From an uncultured Holophagaceae bacterium (GTDB lineage: Bacteria; Acidobacteriota; Holophagae; Holophagales; Holophagaceae), in NCBI GenBank assembly GCA_903919165.1, contig CAIXHJ010000540.1, positions 1 to 5,353 of the forward strand: a DNA stretch of 5,353 nt. The letters are read 5' to 3'. This document shows positions 1 to 4,750 of the stretch, piece by piece. A model generated the notes under the pieces. The model had not been told where the DNA came from. It saw only the letters and a list, made by a program, of their open reading frames with translations, and did no database searches. The number at the start of each line of letters is the position of its first letter. Positions within the stretch are counted from its first letter, which is position 1. Position numbers and translations under genes: made by a program.

Positions 1-1291
1 ACTCCACATCATCCTCATGGACAACCACCGGTCGGACATGGCCAAGGACCCCATGTTCAAGGAGGCGCTCCAGTGCATCCGGTGCGCCACCTGCCTGAAT
101 GTGTGTCCCGTCTTCCGGCTGGTGGGCGGCCACGTGTTCGGCAAGACCTACACAGGCGGCATCGGGACCATCCTCACTGCCTGGTTCGACGAGCTGAAGA
201 AGTCCGAGGACATCCAGGGACTCTGCATCCAGTGCGGCAGCTGTGTTCCCCTTTGCCCAGGCAAAATCGACATCCCGAGGCTCATTCTGGAATTGCGGCG
301 GCGCCTGGTGGTCGAAAAGGGTCAGTCCTTGGCCATGAAGGCGATTTTCAGCGTTGTGAACAACCGCCGCCTCTTCCACTCCATGCTGCGCATGGCCTCC
401 GTCACCCAGAAGCCCTTCAAGCAGGGCCGGTTCATCCGGCACCTCCCCCTGTTCCTTGCGGACATGACGGATTTCCGGAGCCTGCCCGCCATCGCCCCGG
501 TGCCCTTGAGGGATACCCTCAAGAAAATCTCCCAGCCCAAGGGCGGGGAGAAGATCGCCTTCTACGCCGGGTGCCTCATCGATTTCTGCTACCCGGAGAT
601 GGGCGAATCCCTGGTCAAGATCCTGAACAAGGCTGGCATCGAAGTCCTCTTCCCCGACAATCAGACCTGTTGCGGGGCTCCCGCCCGTTACAACGGCGCC
701 TACGAAGTGGCGGCCCAGAACGCGCGGGACAACATCAAGGCCCTGCTGGAAACCGAAGTCAGCCACGTGGTCTCGGCCTGCCCCACCTGCACCGTGGCCC
801 TGAAGCATGATTTCATCGACACCTTCAAGAGCCTCGGCATCACCGACGCCATGGAAGCGGCCAAGAATCTCTCAGCCAAGACAATCGACTTCTCCACCCT
901 GGTCAAGCAGTTGGTGGATGCGGGCCGGCTTACCTTCAAGGAGAGCGAGGAACTGGGCAAGATCACCTACCACGATTCCTGCCACCTGAAGCGGACCCTG
1001 CATGCCAGCGATGAGCCCCGGGAGCTCCTCAAGCAGGCCGGGCACGAGCTCGCCGAGATGTACGAGTGCGACACCTGCTGCGGCATGGCCGGGTCCTACT
1101 CCCTGAAGCTCCCTGAACTCTCCGCCCCCATCCTTGAGCGCAAGCTGAAGAACATCAAGGACACGGGCGCTTCCAAGGTCGTCATGGACTGCCCGGGCTG
1201 TGTCATGCAGATCCGGGGCGGCCTGGACAAGGACGAGTCCCCCATCCATGCAGAACACACGGTGGAGCGCCTCGCGGACCGGTTCAAGTAG
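1..1291 (+). CDS. ldhH: LdhH-like L-lactate dehydrogenase subunit: LUD-ferredoxin-CCG-CCG fusion (5' partial)
   Basis: This is an iron-sulfur electron-transfer subunit of a quinone-linked lactate dehydrogenase, probably attached to the inner face of the membrane. The open frame runs in from the window edge (first full codon at 2). The ATG at 17 is internal, because LHIIL before it and MDNHRSDM after it match the end of a LUD domain, as in LutB. Numbering from that Met: a ferredoxin domain with CIRCATCLNVCP (C20-C30) and CIQCGSCVPLCP (C70-C80); CCG domain 1 with C186, CCG at 218-220 and CPTC at 255-258; CCG domain 2 with C322, CCG at 354-356 and CPGC at 392-395. The CCG pairs are the HdrB/GlcF type of cluster site. 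The full protein is probably about 700 residues, so roughly 40% lies upstream. The order LUD-ferredoxin-CCG-CCG is that of the Desulfovibrio LdhH type. A GlcF-like protein is less likely because of the LUD tail. The symbol is by architecture only. Confidence 0.85.
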   Translation, partial: LHIILMDNHRSDMAKDPMFKEALQCIRCATCLNVCPVFRLVGGHVFGKTYTGGIGTILTAWFDELKKSEDIQGLCIQCGSCVPLCPGKIDIPRLILELRRRLVVEKGQSLAMKAIFSVVNNRRLFHSMLRMASVTQKPFKQGRFIRHLPLFLADMTDFRSLPAIAPVPLRDTLKKISQPKGGEKIAFYAGCLIDFCYPEMGESLVKILNKAGIEVLFPDNQTCCGAPARYNGAYEVAAQNARDNIKALLETEVSHVVSACPTCTVALKHDFIDTFKSLGITDAMEAAKNLSAKTIDFSTLVKQLVDAGRLTFKESEELGKITYHDSCHLKRTLHASDEPRELLKQAGHELAEMYECDTCCGMAGSYSLKLPELSAPILERKLKNIKDTGASKVVMDCPGCVMQIRGGLDKDESPIHAEHTVERLADRFK

Positions 1292-1320
1292 GACCTGGTC
1301 AAGGTGGGTGTTCCAGGTCC
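1291..1320 (+). terminator. Hairpin at the stop codon of the ldhH-like gene, possible weak terminator
   Basis: GGACCTGG (1291-1298) pairs perfectly with CCAGGTCC (1313-1320) across a 14-nt loop. The first G of the stem is the last base of the TAG stop. A second, weaker pair follows: GGATC (1322-1326) with GATCC (1338-1342). There is no T-run after either, so intrinsic termination is doubtful. The hairpin could instead protect the 3' end or mark an operon-internal boundary. Confidence 0.35.
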
Positions 1321-1397
1321 AGGATCCGTGACCTCTTGATCCGGGGCATTCCCTAGGCCAAGCTTCGCCTGACGTTCCCCTCGCGGCCCGAGCGAAT

Positions 1398-1426
1398 TCT
1401 AAAACGCGCTCTAAAGTGTTACAACA
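1398..1426 (+). promoter_or_regulatory. Possible promoter/operator region upstream of lutA
   Basis: This is the only AT-leaning patch in the 184-bp gap before lutA. It carries TCTAAA twice (1398-1403 and 1410-1415, 12 bp apart, about one helical turn). These are followed by the dyad TGTT-AC-AACA (1417-1426), which contains TGT-T-ACA with a GT-N-AC core of the kind bound by FadR/GntR-family regulators. Lactate operons are often controlled by regulators of that family (LutR, LldR), so the location is sensible. No convincing -35 box is visible, and the match is too short to name the regulator. Confidence 0.25.
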
Positions 1427-1434
1427 TGGGTGAG

Positions 1435-1469
1435 CCCGCTTCTGGGCGGGACACTTCCTTCAGGAAGGG
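1435..1469 (+). promoter_or_regulatory. lutA leader hairpins and Shine-Dalgarno
   Basis: AGGAAGGG (1462-1469) lies 6 nt before the GTG at 1476 and decides the lutA start. Its GGAAG (1463-1467) can pair with CTTCC (1454-1458) over a TTCA loop, which would partly hide the ribosome site. A second hairpin just upstream pairs CCCGC (1435-1439) with GCGGG (1446-1450). These are short stems, so a regulatory effect is only a possibility. Confidence 0.4.
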
Positions 1470-1475
1470 TGCGGC

Positions 1476-2207
1476 GTGAAAGAGGTCTATTTCTATGCCA
1501 CCTGTCTGGTGGACCTGTTCTTCCCCGATGCCGGCATGGCTGGCATCCAGCTGCTGCGCCAGGCCGGCGTCAAGGTCATCTTCCCCGAAGGCCAGACCTG
1601 CTGTGGCCAACCCGCCTTCAATTGCGGCTACTGGGAGGAGGCCCGTGCCGTGGCCCGCACCCAGGTCGCCCTCTTCCCCAAAGACCTGCCGGTCATCCTC
1701 CCCTCTGGAAGCTGCGCGGGCATGATGAAAGTCCACTACCCCGAGCTGTTCCACGGCCAGCCGGACGAAGCCCAGGTCCGTGCCTTCAGTGCCCGCGTCT
1801 ACGAATTGAGCCAGTTCCTGGTGGACGTGCTGGATGTGAAGCTAAGGGATTTGGGCGACCCGGTGAAGGTGACCTGGCACAGTTCCTGTCATGCCGTCCG
1901 GGATCTTGGCCTGAAGGGCGAGCCTCAGGCCCTGATCGGCCAGCTGGCGAACGTGGAGCTGGCGTACCTGGCGCGGGAGTACGAGTGCTGCGGCTTTGGT
2001 GGCACTTTCTCCGTGCGTCAGCCCGAGATCTCCGGAGCCATGTCCTGCGACAAGGCGTCGGACGCCGAGTCCACCGGAGCCTCAGTGCTGCTTTCCACCG
2101 ATGGTGGTTGTCTGCTCAATGTGAATGGCACCTTGGAAGCGAAGCGCAGTCCGCTGCGCGTCCAGCACATCGCCGAGTTCCTCTGGGAGCGCACCCGTGC
2201 CCGTTGA
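1476..2207 (+). CDS. lutA: LutA/LldE-type lactate utilization protein, two CCG domains
   Basis: LutA is the cysteine-rich subunit of the LutABC (LldEFG) complex, which oxidises L-lactate to pyruvate in the cytoplasm and feeds electrons to the quinone pool. The 243-residue product is the usual family length. CCG domain 1 has C10 (ATCLVDLFFP), CCGQPAFNCG at 42-51 and SGSCAGM around C80. CCG domain 2 has SCH at 137-139, CCGFGGTFSVRQPEIS at 171-186 and DGGCLLN around C212. The last cysteine motif of each domain has a single Cys rather than CPxC, which is normal for LutA and separates it from the upstream fusion. No signal peptide or membrane segment is seen. The GTG start is chosen because it has a strong Shine-Dalgarno 6 nt upstream and gives the family N-terminus (VYFYATC). 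It is the first gene of a three-gene operon and its end overlaps lutB. Confidence 0.93.
   Translation: MKEVYFYATCLVDLFFPDAGMAGIQLLRQAGVKVIFPEGQTCCGQPAFNCGYWEEARAVARTQVALFPKDLPVILPSGSCAGMMKVHYPELFHGQPDEAQVRAFSARVYELSQFLVDVLDVKLRDLGDPVKVTWHSSCHAVRDLGLKGEPQALIGQLANVELAYLAREYECCGFGGTFSVRQPEISGAMSCDKASDAESTGASVLLSTDGGCLLNVNGTLEAKRSPLRVQHIAEFLWERTRAR
2185..2189 (+). promoter_or_regulatory. Shine-Dalgarno of lutB inside the lutA 3' end
   Basis: GGGAG lies 7 nt before the GTG at 2197 and supports that codon as the lutB start rather than the ATG at 2125. The 24 residues gained by the longer start are Ser/Arg-rich, unlike the LutB family, and lie entirely within lutA coding sequence. Confidence 0.65.
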
Positions 2208-3630
2208 GCATGAAATCCACTTCCGCGACTCCGCCGCCAAGGCCCTGCTGGATCCTCAGCTCCGGGCGAACTTCCGCCGGGCCATGGACGGCCTCATGTC
2301 CAAGCGCCTGGCGCAATTTCCGGACCCCCGCGACCTTCAGGACCTGCGGGATCTCAGCACGGCCATCCGGTCGCGCAGCCTGCTGAACCTTCCTGAACTG
2401 CTGGAGCAGTTCGAGGCCAACTGCACCAGGAACGGCATCCAGGTCCACTGGGCCGAAACCTGCATGGAGGCCAATGAATTGATCCTGGGCCTCCTCCAGT
2501 CGAAGGGCGCCAAGACCCTGGTCAAGGGCAAGAGCATGGTCTCCGAGGAGATGCACCTCAACGACTTCCTTGAGAAGCACGGCATTGAGGCCCTGGAATC
2601 CGATCTGGGCGAGTACATCATCCAGCTGGATGGCGAAACGCCGAGCCACATCATCATGCCGGCCATCCACAAGAACAAGGATCAGATCGCGCGGCAGTTC
2701 AGCCAGAAGATCAAGGACGCGAAGTACACCGAGGACGTGGACGAGCTCACGGCCATGGCCCGCAAGGTGCTCCGCCAGAAGTTCCTCGATGCCGACGCGG
2801 GCCTCTCCGGCGTGAACTTCGCGGTGGCCGAGACTGGGACGCTCTGCCTGGTGGAAAACGAAGGCAACGGCCGCATGAGCACCCATGTGCCGCCCCTCCA
2901 TATCGCCGTCATGGGGCTGGAGAAGGTCGTGGCGCGCCTCGAGGATGTGGCGCCGCTCTATGCCATCCTCACGCGCTCAGCCACGGGACAGGCCGTGAGC
3001 ACCTATTTCAATCTGATCACCGGACCCCGGGGCGAAGGCGAGAAGGATGGTCCGCAGGAGGTCCATCTGGTCATCCTCGACAACGGTCGATCCAGGATCT
3101 ACGCTGATCCCCAGCTCAGGGCCACCCTCCGCTGCATCCGCTGCGGCGCGTGCATGAACCACTGCCCCGTCTACACCCGCGTGGGCGGCCATGCCTACGA
3201 GGCCGTTTATCCCGGACCCCTCGGCAAGATCCTGACGCCGCAGATGGAGGGCGTCGGCGCCCGCCACGACCTGATCCACGGTTCCAGCCTTTGCGGCGCT
3301 TGCGCCGAGGTCTGTCCTGTGGAGATCCCCATCCCGGAAATCCTGGTGCGCCTGCGCCGGGAGGCAACCCACGAGGATGCAGGCTCGAATGTCGCTGGGA
3401 AGGGCACCGGTCGCACCTTCTCCGAAGATTGGGCCTGGCGCCTCTGGGCCATGGTGCATAAACGCCCCTCTGTCTACCGCCTCGCGACGTGGTTCGCCAC
3501 CCGCTTTGGGAAGGCCCTTCCTGCGGGCGCTCCACTGATCAAGGACTGGACCCGCTCTCGCAGCAAGCCTGTCCCGGCTCCCCGTTCGCTCAGCGAGCGC
3601 ATGCGTGCCGAGGGAGGCCCCCATGTCTGA
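2197..3630 (+). CDS. lutB: LutB/LldF-type lactate utilization iron-sulfur protein
   Basis: LutB is the central electron-transfer subunit of the LutABC lactate oxidation complex. With the GTG start at 2197 it has 477 residues, close to characterised LutB and YkgF proteins (about 475). An N-terminal helical part (1-100) leads into the LUD domain, with GKSMVSEEMHLNDFL from 111, a DLGEYIIQLDGETPSHII stretch, VAETGTL at 210-216 and a P-LHIAVMGLEK segment. The linker VHLVILDNGRSRI enters a ferredoxin domain with CIRCGACMNHCP (C313, C316, C319, C323) and CGACAEVCP (C366, C369, C373), enough for two [4Fe-4S] clusters. The C-terminal 90 residues form the usual LutB tail with conserved tryptophans. Start evidence is the GGGAG 7 nt upstream; the start overlaps the lutA stop by 11 nt, which implies translational coupling. 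The LUD-ferredoxin part parallels the visible part of the upstream fusion protein, so the two look paralogous. Confidence 0.94.
   Translation: MPVEHEIHFRDSAAKALLDPQLRANFRRAMDGLMSKRLAQFPDPRDLQDLRDLSTAIRSRSLLNLPELLEQFEANCTRNGIQVHWAETCMEANELILGLLQSKGAKTLVKGKSMVSEEMHLNDFLEKHGIEALESDLGEYIIQLDGETPSHIIMPAIHKNKDQIARQFSQKIKDAKYTEDVDELTAMARKVLRQKFLDADAGLSGVNFAVAETGTLCLVENEGNGRMSTHVPPLHIAVMGLEKVVARLEDVAPLYAILTRSATGQAVSTYFNLITGPRGEGEKDGPQEVHLVILDNGRSRIYADPQLRATLRCIRCGACMNHCPVYTRVGGHAYEAVYPGPLGKILTPQMEGVGARHDLIHGSSLCGACAEVCPVEIPIPEILVRLRREATHEDAGSNVAGKGTGRTFSEDWAWRLWAMVHKRPSVYRLATWFATRFGKALPAGAPLIKDWTRSRSKPVPAPRSLSERMRAEGGPHV
3611..3617 (+). promoter_or_regulatory. Shine-Dalgarno of lutC inside the lutB 3' end
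   Basis: AGGGAGG lies 5 nt before the ATG at 3623. It supports this ATG over an in-frame GTG at 3605, which has no comparable site and would add six residues. Confidence 0.7.
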
Positions 3631-4285
3631 TGCCCGCACCGCCATCCTGGGCCGTCTGCGCGCTGTTGGTGAAACCGGCCCTCTGCCCGCCCTCGATACT
3701 GCGGTGCTCGAACGCCGCCAGTGGCCAGCGACCGAGCGGATGGCCCGCCTCCGCAAGGGCATGGAAGCCGTCCACGCCGAATTCCTCGAAGCCACACCGG
3801 GAACTTGGCCCACCGTCGTCCGTGCCTTCTGTGAACGCGAAGGGTTACGGAACCTGCTCTTCGGCCCCACCAGCGAGGCCGGCTCGGCCCTCGCCGCGGC
3901 CTGGGGGTCCGGCGGCACCCAGCTGATGCCCTATGACCGTCCGGTGGAAGCCTTCAAGGAGGAACTCTTCACCGATGTGGACGCTGGCTTCACCGGCACC
4001 GTGGGTGGCGTCGCTGAAACCGGCGGGCTGCTGCTGACGCCCGGTCCGGCCGAGCCCCGTCTCCTGTCGCTGGTGCCTCCCATCCATATCGCGCTGCTGC
4101 GGGCCTCCACCATCCAGGACAGTTTTTGGTCCGCCGTGAAGGACCTTGGCTGGGGCCGTAAGCTCCCGCCCAACGCCCTGCTGATCTCCGGCCCGAGCAA
4201 GACCGCTGACATCGAGCAGACCCTCGCTTACGGCGTCCACGGCCCCAAGCGTCTCATCGTGGTTCTGGTGGATGATGTGCACTGA
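3623..4285 (+). CDS. lutC: LutC/LldG-type lactate utilization protein (LUD domain)
   Basis: LutC is the third subunit of the LutABC lactate oxidation complex. It is a stand-alone LUD-domain protein with no cysteine clusters; its exact catalytic part is not settled in the literature I know. The product is 220 residues, within the family range. Family signatures are visible: an N-terminal helical region (SDARTAILGRLRAVG), LLFGPTSEAG, VGGVAETGGLLLTPG with A131-E132-T133-G134, a VPPIHIALL segment, and the near-invariant GPSKTADIEQTLAYGVHGPKR from residue 190. The ATG at 3623 is favoured by the adjacent AGGGAGG and overlaps lutB by 8 nt in another frame, so the three genes are probably translated as one coupled unit. 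No terminator is evident between its stop and the tRNA 43 bp on. Confidence 0.94.
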   Translation: MSDARTAILGRLRAVGETGPLPALDTAVLERRQWPATERMARLRKGMEAVHAEFLEATPGTWPTVVRAFCEREGLRNLLFGPTSEAGSALAAAWGSGGTQLMPYDRPVEAFKEELFTDVDAGFTGTVGGVAETGGLLLTPGPAEPRLLSLVPPIHIALLRASTIQDSFWSAVKDLGWGRKLPPNALLISGPSKTADIEQTLAYGVHGPKRLIVVLVDDVH

Positions 4286-4288
4286 ACA

Positions 4289-4318
4289 TTGGACGGAGAC
4301 CCGCGCCTACGCTAGGCT
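4289..4318 (+). promoter_or_regulatory. Candidate promoter for tRNA-Met
   Basis: TTGGAC (4289-4294) and TAGGCT (4313-4318) are separated by 18 bp, and the tRNA begins 11 bp after the second box. Each box matches the sigma-70 consensus at three of six positions, including the important TTG, TA and final T. The spacing suits a tRNA gene with its own start, but transcription running on from lutC would also cover the tRNA. Confidence 0.35.
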
Positions 4319-4328
4319 ATTCCTTCAT

Positions 4329-4405
4329 GGCTGGGTAGCTCAGGTGGTTAGAGCGAGGGTCTCATAATTCCTAGGTCGGCAGTTCGAGTCTGCCTCCAGC
4401 CACCA
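4329..4405 (+). tRNA. tRNA-Met (CAU), elongator type
   Basis: A full 77-nt cloverleaf can be folded by hand. The acceptor GGCTGGG pairs with TCCAGCC (one G-T pair at 7:66). The D stem is GCTC/GAGC with loop AGGTGGTTA, the anticodon loop is CTCATAA with anticodon CAT, the variable loop is AGGTC, the T stem is GGCAG/CTGCC with loop TTCGAGT, then A73 and an encoded CCA. A paired G1-C72 rules out the initiator tRNA. U4-A69 is what elongator tRNA-Met carries, whereas tRNA-Ile2 (also CAT, modified by TilS) has C4-G69 in E. coli, so Met is favoured. The anticodon stem AGGGT/TTCCT is weak, with a T-T mismatch at 31:39 and G-T at 30:40. The antisense reading of this gene yields an open frame that is an artefact. 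Confidence 0.93.
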
Positions 4406-4409
4406 CTCA

Positions 4410-4439
4410 GCACACCGGAGCCGAGCGGCTCCGGTGTGC
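4410..4439 (+). terminator. Strong 13-bp hairpin downstream of tRNA-Met
   Basis: GCACACCGGAGCC (4410-4422) and GGCTCCGGTGTGC (4427-4439) are a perfect inverted repeat around the tetraloop GAGC. It starts five bases after the tRNA CCA, the usual place for a terminator. No T-run follows on the + strand (ATGTACATCC comes next), so it is not a canonical intrinsic terminator. It may work with Rho, act as a processing or stability signal, or block transcription coming from glgC. Confidence 0.55.
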
Positions 4440-4471
4440 ATGTACATCCACCCAAGCCAAAGACTCGGACT

Positions 4472-4489
4472 GCCGAGAAGCAGTGGCGG
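4472..4489 (+). repeat. 18-nt direct repeat, copy 1
   Basis: GCCGAGAAGCAGTGGCGG occurs here and again at 4620, and the match continues as one variable base plus CCGG (22 of 23 identical). In this copy CCGAG (4473-4477) can pair with CTCGG on its 5' side (4464-4468, loop ACTG). The 3' end of the repeat starts the large hairpin at 4483. Confidence 0.85.
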
Positions 4490-4555
4490 GCCGGTAGGGG
4501 CCAGGTGGAGACGCCCCGGTGGGGCGTCGGAGCCGTCGGCCCCGGGCCCAGCCAC
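4483..4555. other. 73-nt compound hairpin, possible structured RNA element
   Basis: Four paired segments stack in order: GTGGC/GCCAC (4483-4487 with 4551-4555), GGGCC/GGCCC (4488-4492 with 4545-4549), GGGGCC/GGCCCC (4497-4502 with 4538-4543) and GACGCCCC/GGGGCGTC (4510-4517 with 4521-4528, loop GGT). That is 24 Watson-Crick pairs with a one-base bulge and two internal loops. I do not recognise the fold as SRP RNA, 6S, tmRNA, RNase P or tRNA-Sec. GC-rich DNA makes hairpins by chance, though four nested, ordered stems are more than expected. The strand is undetermined. Confidence 0.45.
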
Positions 4556-4616
4556 GCGCCGGTTCGAGTCCACCGTTCGGACTAGCCTGCACCTTGGTCG
4601 AAGTCAGTAGTTAATT

Positions 4617-4680
4617 GCCGCCGAGAAGCAGTGGCGGCCCGGCTAACTCGGCACCTCCTGTGCCCTCCCCCGCGAAGCGG
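4617..4680. other. Hairpin cluster around the second repeat copy
   Basis: GCCGCC (4617-4622) pairs with GGCGGC (4633-4638) over loop GAGAAGCAGT. As an alternative, GCCGAG (4620-4625) pairs with CTCGGC (4647-4652). Further on, GGCAC/GTGCC (4650-4654 with 4660-4664) and CCGC/GCGG (4670-4673 with 4677-4680, loop GAA) form small stem-loops. The first two structures are mutually exclusive, so the segment could switch between folds if transcribed. Confidence 0.35.
4620..4637 (+). repeat. 18-nt direct repeat, copy 2
   Basis: This is an exact second copy of GCCGAGAAGCAGTGGCGG, starting 148 bases after copy 1. Here the ACTCGG partner lies on the 3' side (4646-4651) instead of the 5' side, so the paired arrangement is kept but reversed. 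Confidence 0.85.
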
Positions 4681-4699
4681 ATGCGGGTCACGAGTCGAT

Positions 4700-4738
4700 G
4701 CTGCTTGGGCAGCGTTCCGAGTGGGGTTCATCGCCACT
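4700..4738 (-). terminator. Hairpins downstream of glgC, possible weak terminator
   Basis: Reading from the glgC stop on the - strand, the first stem is AGTGG/CCACT (4720-4724 with 4734-4738, 9-nt loop). The next is GCTGC/GCAGC (4700-4704 with 4709-4713, 4-nt loop), which can be extended outward by wobble and A-T pairs. Neither is followed by a T-run on the - strand, so this is only a positional candidate. Confidence 0.25.
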
Positions 4739-4750
4739 GAAAGAGGGCCA

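Larger units (their letters stand above)
4406..4750. other. Non-coding, hairpin-dense interval between tRNA-Met and glgC
   Basis: I see no credible protein gene in these 345 bases on either strand. The short open frames have no ribosome site or recognisable protein sequence, and one merely covers the antisense of the tRNA. The interval contains a 13-bp hairpin after the tRNA, a 73-nt compound hairpin, an 18-nt direct repeat, several 4-6 bp stem-loops, and two hairpins after the glgC stop. It could be a pair of converging terminators, an unrecognised structured RNA, or a repeat element. Confidence 0.6.

Noticed and set aside
2125..2196. ATG at 2125 as the lutB start
   Set aside because: The extra 24 residues are Ser/Arg-rich, do not resemble LutB N-termini, and lie inside lutA. 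The GTG at 2197 has GGGAG at the right distance and gives the usual family length.
1430..2386. Open frame of 318 codons overlapping lutA and lutB on the + strand
   Set aside because: It lies out of frame over two clearly recognisable genes. Its translation is Arg/Pro/Gly-rich with no family motif and it has no ribosome site. Long shadow frames are expected in GC-rich coding DNA.
2116..2901. Antisense open frame of 261 codons over lutB
   Set aside because: It is the complement of the conserved LUD domain, with low-complexity Leu/Val/His-rich translation and no independent support.
2977..3918. Antisense open frame of 313 codons over lutB/lutC
   Set aside because: It is a shadow of lutB and lutC codon bias. 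It spans the junction of two well-supported genes and its sequence shows no recognisable domain.
4340..4573. Small antisense protein across tRNA-Met
   Set aside because: Its C-terminal half is the antisense translation of the tRNA (WLEADSNCRPRNYE), a well-known annotation artefact.
4464..4586. tRNA-Sec, tmRNA or another tRNA in the hairpin-rich interval
   Set aside because: The T-loop-like GGTTCGAGTCC suggested it, but the T stem has only two pairs, there is no matching acceptor strand, no TCA anticodon loop, and no CCA or tmRNA end.
4594..4616. Promoter TTGGTC ... TTAATT ahead of repeat copy 2
   Set aside because: The spacing between the boxes is only about 11 bases, too short for a sigma-70 promoter.
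4639..4649. CCGGCTAACTC, resembling the 16S rRNA segment before the 530 loop
   Set aside because: Only about 11 bases match, and the diagnostic sequence that should follow (GTGCCAGCAGCCGCGG) is absent. It is taken as chance.
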